In this document: piece by piece, positions 1 through 11,837 of the stretch
How the letters are laid out: each line of letters starts with the position of its first letter
Numbering within the stretch: position 1 is the first letter of the stretch
NCBI GenBank assembly: GCA_018806985.1
Contig: JADANN010000414.1
Span: 1,612,001 to 1,676,000, forward strand
Reading direction: 5' to 3'
DNA length: 64,000 nucleotides
DNA from: Angiostrongylus vasorum
Lineage: Eukaryota > Nematoda > Chromadorea > Rhabditida > Metastrongylidae
Position numbers and translations under genes: made by a program
The notes under the pieces: generated by a model
Told to the model about the DNA's origin: nothing
What the model saw: the letters and a program-made list of their open reading frames with translations, nothing else
Database searches by the model: none

Positions 1-780
1 TTAGCCCAGACAATTCTCTGTTAGGATTAACTATTGAAAAAAATCGTCTATGAAACACATGAGACCGGTCCTTATCTTATACCAAATTTTTGATACGAAA
101 GAAACCAGATTTGCTTCCCTGTTGGAACATTCCGTCAAGACCAAACTGCAACTTCAAGAATGAAGAACGACATTAGGATATCTTGACGGCATTTACTATT
201 GGAAAGAAACTTGGGTATAGGGTTTACCACGAGATTAAGAGTCAATATACAGCGCAGAGTTATACTAGCGCAGACATTCTCTGAGGAATCCGAAAGCAAG
301 CGAATTTCTCCCAATTTTTTAGCACCATGAAATAGACCTCATGTAACCAATTCTTGGAGTACGAGGGTCTCTACGGACGTTCTTTGAACCCGAATGACGA
401 AAAATATGAAAAAGCAGTGATCTCGCCTCATTGCTTGTTTGTCTCTAACTAGTAGTTTCTTATTTCGGGCAAACAAAAACGTAATCGATTATCCAGTGTC
501 ATTTCCGTGTCATACGATACAGTGGACAAGCAATCTTCATGAGTATTCACCACCAATATGACTTCATCCTTAAGCGAATGGGTTTCAAACGACTTTTAAA
601 AAGTCTGTTATATTATTGCTTACACTAAGAACACCTGTCTATTCTTCACGTCGTTCTCACAACACCTATATGAGAGAATATGCAAAAAAATAAGAATATT
701 TAAACTTCACGTAAATACAGTAACCACGAAGAAATACATCTTGACCTAGATCTTTCTCAGTACACATCATCGCTCGTTAT
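1..780. other. No recognisable feature
   Basis: AT-rich sequence with no convincing open frame, splice-bounded exon or repeat that I can match elsewhere in the window. Confidence 0.5.
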
Positions 781-789
781 TTTCGAAAG

Positions 790-1010
790 TACATCCACAA
801 GGGAGTGGTTGCCGCAGTGGTAGATGCCATTCATTACGAGCAAGGCGTTGGTCCGGTGGGTGGGTTGGACTCGGCGCCGGTCCAGCGAAGCCGTATGTCC
901 CTCCGCTGTTGGGAAACTGGTGAATGACCGTCCCAAACTTGTCTAGGATACAGCTTTCAGTCAAAGTGGTGACAGTCTAGCAAGGCTGCCCCAAGCTTCG
1001 AGGAACCTTG
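790..1010 (+). repeat. tRNA-derived SINE-like copy
   Basis: The segment opens with an A-box-like stretch (TTGCCGCAGTGG, about 805-816). It later carries AACTTGTCTAGGATAC, which resembles the conserved CAGACTTGTCTGGGAGGATA block of the other SINE copies in this window when read on their minus strand. This copy is therefore in plus orientation. It is divergent and its B box is poor. Confidence 0.4.
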
Positions 1011-1194
1011 ACTAGCATCCAACAACATTCATAAAGGAGACGAAAATCATGAGAAGAGCAGCGGAACCCACATACGAAAAATTCGAAGACCATCGTGCAT
1101 GACGAATGGGGGAAAACGAATCGAATGCAAAAAACTTTTGAATTTTACACAGGAAATACGAACGCTGGTCATTTAAAATAAAAAGAAAATCGCT

Positions 1195-2145
1195 CTGCCA
1201 ACGTTAAGCCTTGGGCAAGCGGAACAAATGCTGGCTGGCTTCGACAATAATTATGGAAAGATTGGTCTTCTGCTAAATCTCACAGACACCTTCTTCATAA
1301 AGAACGAATTTGTTTCTAATATGCCATTTACACTCAAAGGAATGAATATCTGCTAATGTCTTAAAGCCTCCACTGGATTCGACTTGATGCAACAACGAAC
1401 TCCCACGTGGTGACAGCTACCAGCTGTGGACCAGCGACTTGGATCAACGCGGCTCCGTGGAAGACGAAGACGCTGAAGCGCTAACCGTATTAAAACTTTT
1501 TATACCAACCTCATTTCGTATCAGTCATACAGAAAATTATCGCCGAATGCTCCAGCTACATCGTTCTAGGTCGGGAAGTCAACGTGATGAAAGGCTTACT
1601 AGAGCTGAGCAGAACAGTAAGAAGAGGCCAATTTGGGAAGCATCGAGGATATAGTGAGGAGAACAAGGAAAACCAGACTGCTCGACGAACTTTTCGGCTT
1701 AACGATTCCTCCTGTCTTAAAGTATGCATCAGAAACCTGGTCTCTACGTAAGCAGGAGGATGAAAGATCACTTAGAATTATGGAACGTACAGTCGATAGA
1801 ATTATCCCAGGAGTATCCCGTATCATGCAAGTGAAAGAACCGAACTGCTTCCCGATCTACGCGAAAGATCAAAGACTAGAGATAGGAACCGCTGTAAAAT
1901 CCAAAATGTCGAGAATCACGTGCGCCAGTCACAAAACGCGTTTGAACGGCAACCGATGAACAAGAGCCGTTAGCCACGGGCACCCTCAGGATGTCAAAAG
2001 CACAGATGGAAGGAGACCGACCCGGTTGACAAAGTTTTTCATGAAGACCCTAAAAAAAAGATGTGATGTTCAGCGAGTTCTTAAAACAAGCAGAACCCAC
2101 TGGAGTTTTACGCGCGGTCGAGAAACATGGAGAGTTTACCGGCAC
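1195..2145 (+). mobile_element. RTE-type LINE remnant, 3' half of reverse transcriptase
   Basis: Translated pieces match the better-preserved RTE copy at 2714-4160 in the same order. First comes a block like ISQAERMLTDFDKVCGKIGLRLN (here LGQAEQMLAGFD, about 1203-1240), followed by PFTLKGMNI near 1324. After a gap come SECSSYIVLGREVN (about 1540), IEDIVRRTRKTRLLDELF (about 1640), YASETWSLRKQ (about 1723) and a degraded tail to about 2145. It carries stops and frameshifts and lacks everything 5' of RT motif D. The gap at about 1355-1535 is filled by an unrelated repeat, so this is an old copy with a nested insertion. Confidence 0.75.
1362..1530 (+). repeat. Dispersed repeat R3 inserted in an RTE remnant
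   Basis: From CCACTGGATTCGACTTGAT through CTTTTTATACCAACCTC this segment matches 27510-27655 closely in the same order. It interrupts the RTE reading between the PFTLKG and SECSSY blocks. Confidence 0.6.
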
Positions 2146-2249
2146 CCACGCATCTTGCTGGCATCGTGTTAGCCTTGCTCTCATTTCTTTCATTTTCACG
2201 TAGTAACCATATGCACTTACCATACTTTTTGGATCAAAAATGGGACTTC

Positions 2250-2316
2250 CAACACAGATCTGGCACCAGTCTGCTGGTCACGGATGGAATGAAAGACTTG
2301 GTTGCCCCGAGGTAGA
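2250..2316 (-). repeat. Short SINE-like fragment
   Basis: ATCTGGCACCAGTCTGCTGG followed by GGATGGAATGAAAGACTTGG parallels the SINE body seen at 29100-29145 (TCTGGTACCAATTTGCCGAC, GGATGGAAGGCTTGG). It is only about 65 bp. Confidence 0.35.
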
Positions 2317-2432
2317 GTGAAGTACTATTATTACAACAATAATTGATTTTTAGGATAATACCAGCACCGTTTTGCCAACACAATTAACTGCTCGCAGGAT
2401 CGACTTTCACCTCGGCATTGGAACATGAATGC

Positions 2433-2713
2433 GTCGTTTTCTTGTTCAGCAATTGCCAGGTTGTTAAACAGCATACATTTACTTCATAGAAAAACACAAT
2501 ACAATACAACAGTAGCTGATATTTCGGCAGTATCACCTTCTTCAGAGCCTGGAAGGGTATACTGATATACAATTTACTAGGCCAAACGCTTCAATAACAC
2601 TTACAAAAAGACGAAAAACTATGGTAATTACATGATCAGCAGCTTCTCGAAAAAAACTCACCGCTTTTCACGTGACTTCCAATGAGGAAGATTAGAACAG
2701 CTGATTACAGTCG
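2433..2713 (-). repeat. Penelope-like terminal repeat (pLTR), 3' copy
   Basis: Read on the minus strand, this 281-bp block is about 95% identical by eye to 6336-6614 read on the plus strand, from CGACTGTAATCAGCTG to AACAAGAAAACGAC. The two blocks bracket the Penelope-like body and the RTE copy as inverted repeats. On the minus strand it contains the hammerhead-like core CTGAAGA (2545-2539) ... GAAA (2525-2522), followed by T-ATC-AGC. Its orientation is the same as that of the element's reverse transcriptase, so it is probably the 3' repeat, cut off from the body by the RTE copy that starts at 2714. Confidence 0.75.
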
Positions 2714-4163
2714 TACGTGGTTGATGTTGGTCTTCACACGTTACCTGTCCGAATGCAAGGTCCCTACCCACTGGAAGACCAGCAAGACCGTGTTATCGTT
2801 CAAGAAGGGTGACCTACAGGATATCGGCAACTATCGCCCAATCTGCTTGCTGTCTGTCGTCTACAAACTTTTCAGTTGAGTCATTCTAAACAGGATTGAC
2901 AGAACACTAGACGAAGGACAGCCATGTGAGCAAGCAGGGTTTCGAAAAAGGATTTACTACGATGGACCACATCCACACGGTAAAAAGGCTCATTGAAGTA
3001 TCGCGAGAGTACAAAAGACCGCTCTGTCTCATCTTCATCGATTTACAAAAGGCCTTTGATTCAGTCGAGATAGAAGCAGTCTTGGAAGCCCTAGAGAGTC
3101 AAGGAGTTCCTACTCAGTACATAAAGATTCTTCGTGAGCTGTACAAAGATTTCACAACCAAGGTATCACCATTCTACGACGATATTATCATTGACGTCAA
3201 AAGAGGAGTTAGGCAAAGCGATACCATCTCGCCAAAATTATTTACTGCCACACTCCAGAACGTCATGCGAACATTGGAATGGGATAATATGGGAGTGAAA
3301 ATCGATGGTCGGCAGTTACACCATCTTTGCTTTGCTGATGACATCGTCCTTAAAACACCAAACATCAGCCAAGCGGAACGTATGCTTACCGACTTTGATA
3401 AAGTCTGCGGAAAGATTGGTCTTCGACTAAATTTCACCAAAACGATGATCATGAAGAATGGATTGGTTTCGTATGCCCCATTCACGCTTAACGGAGCGAA
3501 CATCTCCGAATGCTCCACTTATGTCTATCTAGATCGGGAAATCAATATGACGAACGACTTAGCTCCAGAGCTGAGCAGAAGGAAACGAGCGGCTTGGGGA
3601 GCTTTCAAGAGCATCGAGGATGTAGTGAAGAGAACAAAGAACACCCGACTCTGTGCCCTTATCGAGTCAACGGTACTTCCTGCCCTAACGTATGCGTCAG
3701 AAATCTGGTCGCTGCGTAAGCAGGATGAAAGGTCACTTAGCGTTATCGAACGCGCAGTCGAAAGGGCGATGCAAGGCGTATCCCGTTTCGAACAAGTAAG
3801 GGAAGAGATCCGAAGCTCCGATCTGCGTCGATGGTCAAAAATCAAAGATGCCGTTCTGTACGCCAACAATCGAAGATAAGGTAGGCCGGATACGTAATGC
3901 GTATGAATGACAACCGATGGACAAGAGCCGTTAGTGACTGGATTCCTCGGTATGTCAAACGTACTGCAGGAAGACCACCAAGCCGATGGTCAGAGCTCTT
4001 CACAAAGAGCCTTGAAGAAAGATATGATGCTCGACGAGTCCCTAGAGTGAGCAGAACCTATTGGCCTACTCTCGCACGCGACACGGAAAAAATGGAAGAC
4101 ATATGGAAGACTTACTGGCGCCCGCTCGAGTCACTCGACGATCAACGGGACTACAGGTGATAC
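2714..4163 (+). mobile_element. RTE-type LINE, 5'-truncated, near-intact reverse transcriptase
   Basis: This is the 3' half of a non-LTR retrotransposon of the RTE clade, which normally encodes an AP-like endonuclease followed by a reverse transcriptase. The frame opens with LFTRYLSECKVPTHWKTSKT (a standard pre-RT block, about 2727) and NYRPICLLSVVYKLF. A long open frame at 2926-3879 then holds IFIDLQKAFDS (motif A), RGVRQSDTISPKLFT (motif B) and the catalytic box FADD (3331-3342), plus the C-terminal LPALTYASEIWSLRKQ block. Defects visible are a TGA at 2877-2879 where the family has Arg, one extra A near 2946-2951 that shifts frame, and a frame break near 3875. The last frame (3897-4160) carries the conserved tail MNDNRWTRAVSDWIP ... 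RPLESLDDQRDYR and its stop. The whole endonuclease half is missing, as usual for 5'-truncated LINE insertions. It lies between the PLE body and its 3' repeat. Confidence 0.9.
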
Positions 4164-4164
4164 A

Positions 4165-6335
4165 GGTGATTGTTGATGATTGCACCATCCCACACCAGAA
4201 ATTGATGCGAACATACGGGGTCATGTCCCGTATGACCTCTGGGCATTCATCCCTGCTATTCATTGTAGGGTTTTTGGCATTTATCCAAAAAGCCTCAAGA
4301 AGTTTTCGCGCTGGTGTTTTAGTGTCCTTTGCAAGGATATTGACTTTTACTTCAAAATCCCCTCCGCTATGCTTTTGTATCGCGCCTAGTGGGGGTACTT
4401 TATCTTAGTTTTCGTTTGCCATCTAGGTGTTCTTTTATACGGATACACAAAGGTCTGCCCGTTTCGCCAATATACTAACTGACGATGTAGATTAGCCGGT
4501 GGTATTTCATCTATTGCTACCGATTCGTCTAACCTGTCCTTCTTGAGCATCGTTTAATAGCTACGCTTACTTCATCGCTAATAAAGGGTAACATGAACGG
4601 GACTTTCTTCTGGCCAAGTGTTTCGCTTGAGCGCGTCGCTCTCTTTCTAAATCTATCTCGTGGGGTTACTGTTTAGTAACCATTGGAGATGGCTATTTGC
4701 CGAGCCAAGTCGTGCGATTCTTCCTTTAGTTCCCTGGTTGTGCACACAGAGGTGGCTGTTCGAAACATGTTTCTCACAAGCGCCATCTTTGTGTATGAAG
4801 GAGTGGGATGAAAGGAAATGAACGAGGATGTTCTTGTTACTTGGCTTTCGGTACCATTTTGTCATATAACCGCTTCTTGATAGGTTTATTTGAACGTTTA
4901 AAAATGGAAGCCACTTTTTTCTCGGTTTCTCCTGGATGAACTTAATGTACTCAGACTGTTCGTTCAGTAATTCAGAGCAATTGTCCATCTCCCGTAGAAG
5001 ATGACAAAACAATCATCTACATATCTGCAGTAGAGTAGTGGCCGGAGATCGAGAACAGGGGCTTCTATCTTAGACATGAACACAATGGCAAGTTTGTGAG
5101 GTGAGCTGGAGTCTTGGTGCCAGTCGCTGTCCCATTGCCAACCCCACTTTCTTATTTGCGCGAAATATTTCCCAGACCATCTGAAAATCGAGCAGTTTAG
5201 GCACTCCTTTAAGAGAGCCATTAACTGCTGGATGGATGGGCCATGCATATTTATTCTTCCTTCATGTTCAAGAAGAAGTTCGAAGATAGCTCGGAGTCAT
5301 TCGATACGTTGGTGTACAGTGCGGTAACGTCGAAGGACTCCATCACGTACGCGTTATTAGGAGACGCGTCACGTAGACGTTCTAGGAACATTTGGGTGTT
5401 TGTAAGGTGAGCTGGAATGTGATTAAGCAACTGGGTAAGTATTAGGCTTAAAAACCAGGCTATTCTATCCGTTGGCCCGTCTACACAGCTGATGATGGGT
5501 CTAACGTTAAATGATGACGGATTGGTTGACGCAAGATCATCAGGTGATACTAACTTATGTGTTTTAATAAGTAGGTATAGGACGGGACATGTTAGTTTGT
5601 CGATTTTAAAGTGCGAAATAACCGATGGTTTTAAACCTGCAGCCTTTGCCACACTGACCCATTGATTGTTTAGCTTTCGGTATTGACTTTTATATTCCTT
5701 TTCAGAGGATGGCCGATAGAGGGTAGCATCACTAAGATGTTCCTCTGTTATCTCAACATCCACCTGGCGAGGAATAACTACGAACTCTCCCCCTTATCAC
5801 TAACAGACAATCTTATTGTTTTTGAGTTTATTAATTCTCTAATTTCTCGCATGCCACATTTTTTGTGCGGCTGTAAGGTTAGAGATAAACTCTCTATCGC
5901 GTTAGTGATTAAGGGTCTTGAGAGCGCCGTCCGAAAACATGCGGAATTTTATGTCAACTCCATCGTTGGGGTCCTGCTGTCTAAAAAACGTTTTAGGGGA
6001 AAGGAGATGGTGGTAGTGACGCCGCCTCTTGATTTTTACCTCTGTTTGATGTTTCTTGTTTGGCCTGATAGCGGAATCGATCTTGAAGCTCATAAAGGTT
6101 GCATGCTATCCTACACAGGGTCGTTTTAGAAATGGGCTGTGATGTTGCAAAGCTGGGGCCCAATTCTAATAGCGAACGCTCACTCTCAGGTATTGTTATG
6201 CCCCAATCACGGTGACCCTAGATTTTCTTGGTGCTATTTTGACTATTATCAGAAGCGTGAAGAATTTGTTTGCGGTTGTTTCTCGAAGCTGAAACACGTG
6301 GATTAGTCAAAAGATTTTCAAAAGAAGAAAAGATG
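4165..6335 (-). mobile_element. Penelope-like element body: reverse transcriptase plus GIY-YIG endonuclease (decayed)
   Basis: The reading runs on the minus strand. An N-terminal region spans about 6230-5770, with blocks such as SERSLLELGPSF and TFFRQQDPNDGVD. It is followed by an open frame at 5763-5251 that holds LTCPVLYLLIKTHK, FNVRPIISCVDGPT and SFDVTALYTNVS (RT motif A). After a frame break, 5248-4964 holds the catalytic YVDD (5023-5012). 5012-4653 holds ENWLPFLNVQINLS-like and YRKPSNKN blocks. Further on, YIGETGRPLCIRIKEHL (about 4473-4420) is a GIY-YIG-type endonuclease segment, and the extreme 3' coding end resembles WINAKNPTMNSRDECPEVIRDM (about 4295-4225). Penelope-like elements combine exactly these two domains. 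Several frameshifts and stops (near 5250, 5115, 5000, 4470) make it non-functional. It is flanked by inverted 280-bp repeats. Confidence 0.88.
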
Positions 6336-6614
6336 CGACTATAATCAGCTGTTCTAATTTTCCTCATTGGAAGTCACATAAAAAGCGGTGAGTTTTTCGA
6401 GAACCTGTTGATCATGTAACTACCATAGAGTTCCTCTTTTTGTAAGTGTCATTGAAGCGTTTGGCCTAGTAAATTGTATATCAGTATACCCTTCTAGGCT
6501 CTGAAGAAGGTGATACTGCCGAAATGTCAGCTGCTGTTTGTATTGTATTATATTTTTCTATGAAGTAAATGTATGCTGTTTAACAACCTGGCAATTGCTG
6601 AACAACAAAACGAC
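6336..6614 (+). repeat. Penelope-like terminal repeat (pLTR), inverted 5' copy
   Basis: This 279-bp block is the inverted partner of 2433-2713. It lies just 5' of the Penelope-like coding region but points the opposite way. The hammerhead-like core is CTGAAGA (6501-6507), a short stem GGTGATACTGCC, GAAA (6521-6524), then T, GTC (6526-6528) and AGC, which can pair with GCT directly before the core. Confidence 0.75.
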
Positions 6615-6639
6615 AATTAACTGCATTCTGCTTGAATGC

Positions 6640-7890
6640 CTTCCCTGAAGTCTGCCGTTACAGCTTTAAGCTCTGTATTAACAAAGTAGAATAAGTGTTC
6701 GCTCCCTTTCGTCGGCAACACATTAGTTCTTTTTGCGAACAGTTCGAACGAACCATAACGTTATTATTGCTCAGTTTTTGTGTGGCCCGAAAAAAACTGT
6801 GGCTGCCCTAAATAGTAAAGTTTATCGTTGCTGAGTGGAGTGTTCCGTTGTGGTGTAAGAGTCTAGTCAATAAAAGAAGCCAAACAGCTCCCTCAAAGAC
6901 GACTGCACTTGCAGCCGGCAATCAGGACAGCTTAAAAATCGAAGGAATTTCCTGCATAGAGCACGAATTGCCCAGTCCAGGCGTTCTTTCTCAGCATGAC
7001 ATCTTGAGAAGAAAAACCTTTAAGCTGGCCTTGAGGTGTCCATCGGGCTCGGGTTTAACGACGTCTTCTCGTCCATTTAGGCTCAATAAGGCTTAGAATG
7101 TATAACGACCACTCGTTTCAAAGTTCTTCACAAATTGAAGCGAGAAATATTCGCAGTGTTATACTCTATTATTCTTCTTCTAAATGATAAACTTGTTATG
7201 AGAACCAATCGATGGATTCTTCACACAACTTGTCCCATGCTGTCCTATTATCAATAAAAAATCTAACAAAAACTCAAAAAAAATCAAGTGCAACAACCAC
7301 TAATCTCTAGAAAGCTTTTCAAAGTAAACTAAGAAATCTTTACACATGCGAACAGACAAAATGAAGCAGGACCCAGAGAACCATAAAAAGTAGAGTTTCA
7401 CAACTTATTGCCGGAATCCCGGATCGATCTCATGGATTTCCTGGTGTTTGTAAGCACTGGCGGTCGGGCGAATCCATGATTGTTAACTGGAGGATGGAGA
7501 AGGGAACAAAGCGGCACTTACGAGTACACACCATTCATATGTCGTGGCATCCGCAGTTGGGCAGTCATGAATTCTAGAACCACTGTATTCTCTATCTGTA
7601 TTTCAACGAAGATTTTACTAACAACGAACACGAACAACGAACAGCTTACTGCACCGATTTTCTTTTAATGCAAAATTACCACAGCATAAAGAAATTAAAA
7701 CACACTGCCGTCCATTTGAGTGATTATATATGATTCATACGCGCATGTGATGCTCAATCTTAGTCATATCATTGGTGAAATAACAATAATAACAAAGGAA
7801 ACTCTCTTTCTGAACTGGTTCCACCTAATGCGAATTTTCTTGACGTATTCTGTAATAAATACAGTTGTCTATAACTGCCTTAGCTGTGTC
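6640..7890. other. No recognisable feature
   Basis: AT-rich sequence with several short open stretches under 85 codons. None has family motifs or splice-bounded structure I can support. Confidence 0.4.
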
Positions 7891-7893
7891 GTT

Positions 7894-8226
7894 CTAAGCG
7901 GTAAAAACTGAATAACGTGTGCTGTCGGTGGAGATCGCGTTGCTAACAAAGTTAATGCACACGTGACGACGCTGCTCTGCAGCTCTTATGTCTTCGACTT
8001 CGACCAATGCTTTGATAGATTTCGTTTTCTCCACAACTTGAATAGGTCCTACTATACAACAGCTTACTCGATCAAATCGTTCCCCAATGTGTAGGTTACC
8101 GCATATATGAGCATGGGTCCGCAGATTAGACCGCATGCATTGAGTCCAACGCATGTTCTTTCTGGTTGTTAATTTCGAAGCAGAAAGTCCATTTACTACA
8201 TGTTTTAATCTCAAAGTATAAAACAT
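7894..8226 (-). other. Unassigned open frame, 110 codons
   Basis: A minus-strand frame without stops contains a mixed hydrophilic run (VEKTKSIKALVEVEDIRAAE) that looks more protein-like than its surroundings. It has no motif I recognise, no clear acceptor at its upstream end, and the first ATG is not in a notable context. It could be a lone exon or chance. Confidence 0.2.
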
Positions 8227-8229
8227 TCA

Positions 8230-11090
8230 TCGCAATAGATCAGAACAACAAGTTGATGGATAGTGTTTCGCAACTGAGGAAATGTTTGATTGAGTAAGCT
8301 GTATCTTGTATCTATCTTTCTCAAAAAGACGAAACCCGTCGAAACACTCACTGAACTCGGAAGAATCCGTCTTAACGATATTGTGTCATTCTGTCAATAA
8401 CACAAAAAAGACCTAGTACACACAAAAACATACTAAAAAATATAACACAATTCAGTAAAGTATGTTCTTAGAAACGATGTTGGAGATATCGCGGGCCAAT
8501 GAAACAAATGGGCGACTCAGCATCTATTTAAGAAAGAACGTCTCAATAGTGTCGGAAAATCGACGACAAGAAGACAATGAGTACAGTAAAAGTACATCCG
8601 GATAACTCGTATAGTTATTCTATCTGCTATAATATGAAGTTCATCAACTGCGAGAATAGCACAACACTCAACACTGAGATGTTGCTCTCGCCGTTCATTT
8701 GATGAATCCGTCCGTCTTGTTTCAGCTGAGACAGTGGAGCCGAAGGAGCCGATCTGAAAGCGGACATAACAGTTAGGGTCTAAGTTAGATACCTACCTTA
8801 TGATATAATACAATGTGGATCGTAGACTTAAAGAAATTGTTCTTAAGAAACATGGAAATATTTATCGACACGTCTTCTATACAAGTTGCTGTTTGTTGTT
8901 TTCTCAAATATTGGCTTAATAATGTACAGTATTGGTCGATTTTAAAGAAGGGGACCATCAGTGTTGGTTCCCTTAGAGTTGAAGCTTGCTTAAAGCTCTT
9001 ACCTCATAATCGATCACCATCAAATTTCATGCTCAGAATCTCAATTCAGACAGGAAAAAAAACAAAACCACGAGGAAAAAAGGTAGGAACGCCCACTTAC
9101 CTATGAAATTCAACCCCTTGCGCTATGTAGGCTATCTCGGCTATCAATTTCTGTTCCCGGTATTAAAGGAATCCATCAGATGCAATTTTCTTTCAGTCTA
9201 CTTTCACTTGTAGTCTTCCGAAAACTGATAAACTTCATTTCACAGAGAAATGGCTTTATGTTAAACCCGGGAGACTCTTTTTTCTAAGGAAACTATGGCA
9301 AAATGCGACCTTTAGAATCTACACAGACAAGGAGCTGATGTTGCTAAGATTCCATTTAACGGTCTCCATGAGCGCTGCCATTCTTTTTTCACAACAGAGG
9401 AACCCAATTCGAGCTGCTAATTTGTTTTCTTAGTAACAAAAAATAGTTTGCTTCTAGGCAGTTGACAATCAAAAAATGCCCTGACTACAGGCTCATTCTT
9501 ACTAATGAGTTTTCGCTATTAATGAATAGACTTTGTTGGTTTTCGAAGATTTACGAACTTCCTCGTTTCAATGATTTCTCATAAAACCCTCGAAGCTCCT
9601 CAACACATGATACAGAGCATCCATAGAGTTCGTCTGGTGAACACTGGTTTTTTTGAATCTTGTTTTTTCTAACACCTACATCTCCCACTTAGGTCTCTTC
9701 TTTCTAGAAGCATCGAAAAGAAGAAAGGCAACAATTTACCGATTCACTTTCGCTAAGAATAATAAAAAGGAAAACACCACTGATCGACTTATCTTCGTCT
9801 CTTCAACGTTCAGAGACAAATAACAAAAACGACTGCACTAATTGGTTAACGAATGACAACACAGAACTCTATTTCGCTTTTAGACCCAGAAAAATGACGC
9901 AAGTGCGGACTACAATCCACCGTATGACATTGCGCTAAATCTAAGAAAGGGAGATGAAAATAAGGATTAAAATCGTTAATTCTAAACTTTCAGACCTGAG
10001 GCCTAAACGTATTTCGACGCAGCTGATTGCGTTGTCACACAGCGGTTTGTCGGCTAATTGTAGAATTTGCTGCCTTCATAAGAATCCTCGCAATCATCGG
10101 AAAAAATCCGACTCGCTAGACATCACACTCCCTCTGATCGACAACGGCAGGTGACTGAGTCTGATGAAAACTTGACAGCGCTAAGGCATGGTTGACTTAA
10201 CGTTGTAGGGAAGACAGCGCTCCACCAAGATTCAATATTTCAATGACAGAAGCACAGACTCCGAACTCATACGGATCTGGCTACCTCTATGGTTGAACAG
10301 TGCAGGAAATATTGGGAATAGAGACACACCAAAGCATGGGAGATCTTCTACATTGTCGAAGTGGTAGACGGATTGCAATCACAGTTCGCCGAACTTGCGA
10401 GCTATTTCATCAAACTGTATGAGTTTCAATGAAGGCTACCCTCAATAAGCACTATGCTAGATAATTCTTTCATTATCCTGGTGATAGGGATGTTTTCGTC
10501 AGGCTTTTAATTGGACTAGCCATAAAGCTAGTCGAGGATAGGAATGTCATTGGCAGGCTTTAGAGGATGGTAGTTATTAACCGGGAAAAGAGCTGGAATT
10601 CTGCATACTCTTAGTGAAACGCGCTTGCGGCAGCATTGATAACAGCTTGGGAACTTTAATGTCATTGTTGGAGACGATTTCGAGGGCAGAGAGGTAACCA
10701 TATGTGGCTACTGGACCCTGTCGCATCAGCCAGTAGCAAGCACAGAAAAAGTGGCCAACATGCACTGCCCCTTTATTTGGTCGAATGTTCCAAATTGACT
10801 ACATTTTCTATTTAACCATGTATACTTTCTAGAAAACAGTCTTCATTGTAGTCACTATGAAAAAATTTTTTTAAGAGCAACAATAATAAAGAGATTAGGC
10901 CTTCAACTGCTCGGCACAAGGATTAGATTCTTAGACATTCTGTCCATATTTATCATCTGCACCCTAGCACTTTCACTACTTGTTTCGTTGTGTTGTAGTC
11001 TTCATTCTTTATGGAGGCGTTCAAATTAGTTCTTAGGGACCGGCTGCTGCTGTTCGCGTTTTCTACCCTCACTTAGCTGTAGGATGCTAA
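8230..11090. other. No recognisable gene
   Basis: Mostly AT-rich non-coding sequence. Open stretches at 8813-9106, 9954-10154 and 10577-10765 are short, have no recognised motifs, and are not bracketed by good splice sites. Confidence 0.4.
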
Positions 11091-11100
11091 GCGGACGTGG

Positions 11101-11304
11101 TTATACGTAACACACTGAGATAGCCGTGCTAGAATGTTCTTCATCGAAGGAATTCTTCGACCCTTGTGGATCGGAGGGAGGAGCTTTATTGCCTCGCAAC
11201 AAGAATTCTTCCATAACGATTGCTGTGACTAGCCAAAGAAAAAGTAAAAAGACGATATAACAATTCGAAAAGAAACAGTTACGCCATTCACTAATGAGGT
11301 TCAT
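11101..11304 (-). other. Candidate first exon with a membrane segment
   Basis: A minus-strand ATG (about 11304) opens a frame with a short basic or polar start and a strongly hydrophobic stretch (YIVFLLFLWLVTAIV, residues about 16-30). An acidic, Ser-rich tail (NSFDEEHSSTAIS) follows before a stop. A possible donor (CA|GTGTGT) lies near the end. The arrangement would suit the cytoplasmic tail, signal anchor and stem of a type II membrane protein, but I see no following exon and cannot name a family. Confidence 0.3.
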
Positions 11305-11837
11305 GAAGACGTTAAAAAGTTTCCATATACAGAGATGAAAATTGCGCTGAAGTACATATTCCAGTTCTAACCTGGAAAGTCAATAAGGGCGAAAAAGGCA
11401 AAAGATCATGTACGTTGGCAAAACTCTTTCGCATATTATGGAAGTTACGGTTAAGGACTTTATTGCGATGTTAGGTGAATAACTAACCCATTCCGCTGCC
11501 TGCCAACTCCAAACTTTCAGGTTCTTGAGAAAAAGGGCAGCACATCGAAATGCCAACCACTGTGAAACAAATGCAAATTAACAATACTAACAAACCCGAG
11601 CCCGGCAACAAAGAACGCAGAAACTTAGGAATCAATATGAATGAAAACAGAAATGCAGTGCTGGAGACCGCAGACAGATTACTGTACCCTATTCAACTGC
11701 TCATTGCTCTGTTTGGGCAATTGCTCAGTTTTTGCACTCATATTCGTTCAAATTTGGTTTTCAAATCTACTTTGGATTCCAATTTATTCATAATGTTTCC
11801 AATAGGCATGTGCAGGGCTGGAATATAAAACGGAGAA

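Noticed and set aside
10200..10800. Possible Helitron or other transposon remnant
   Set aside because: I looked for helicase and RT motifs in all frames and found only weak, non-collinear similarity.
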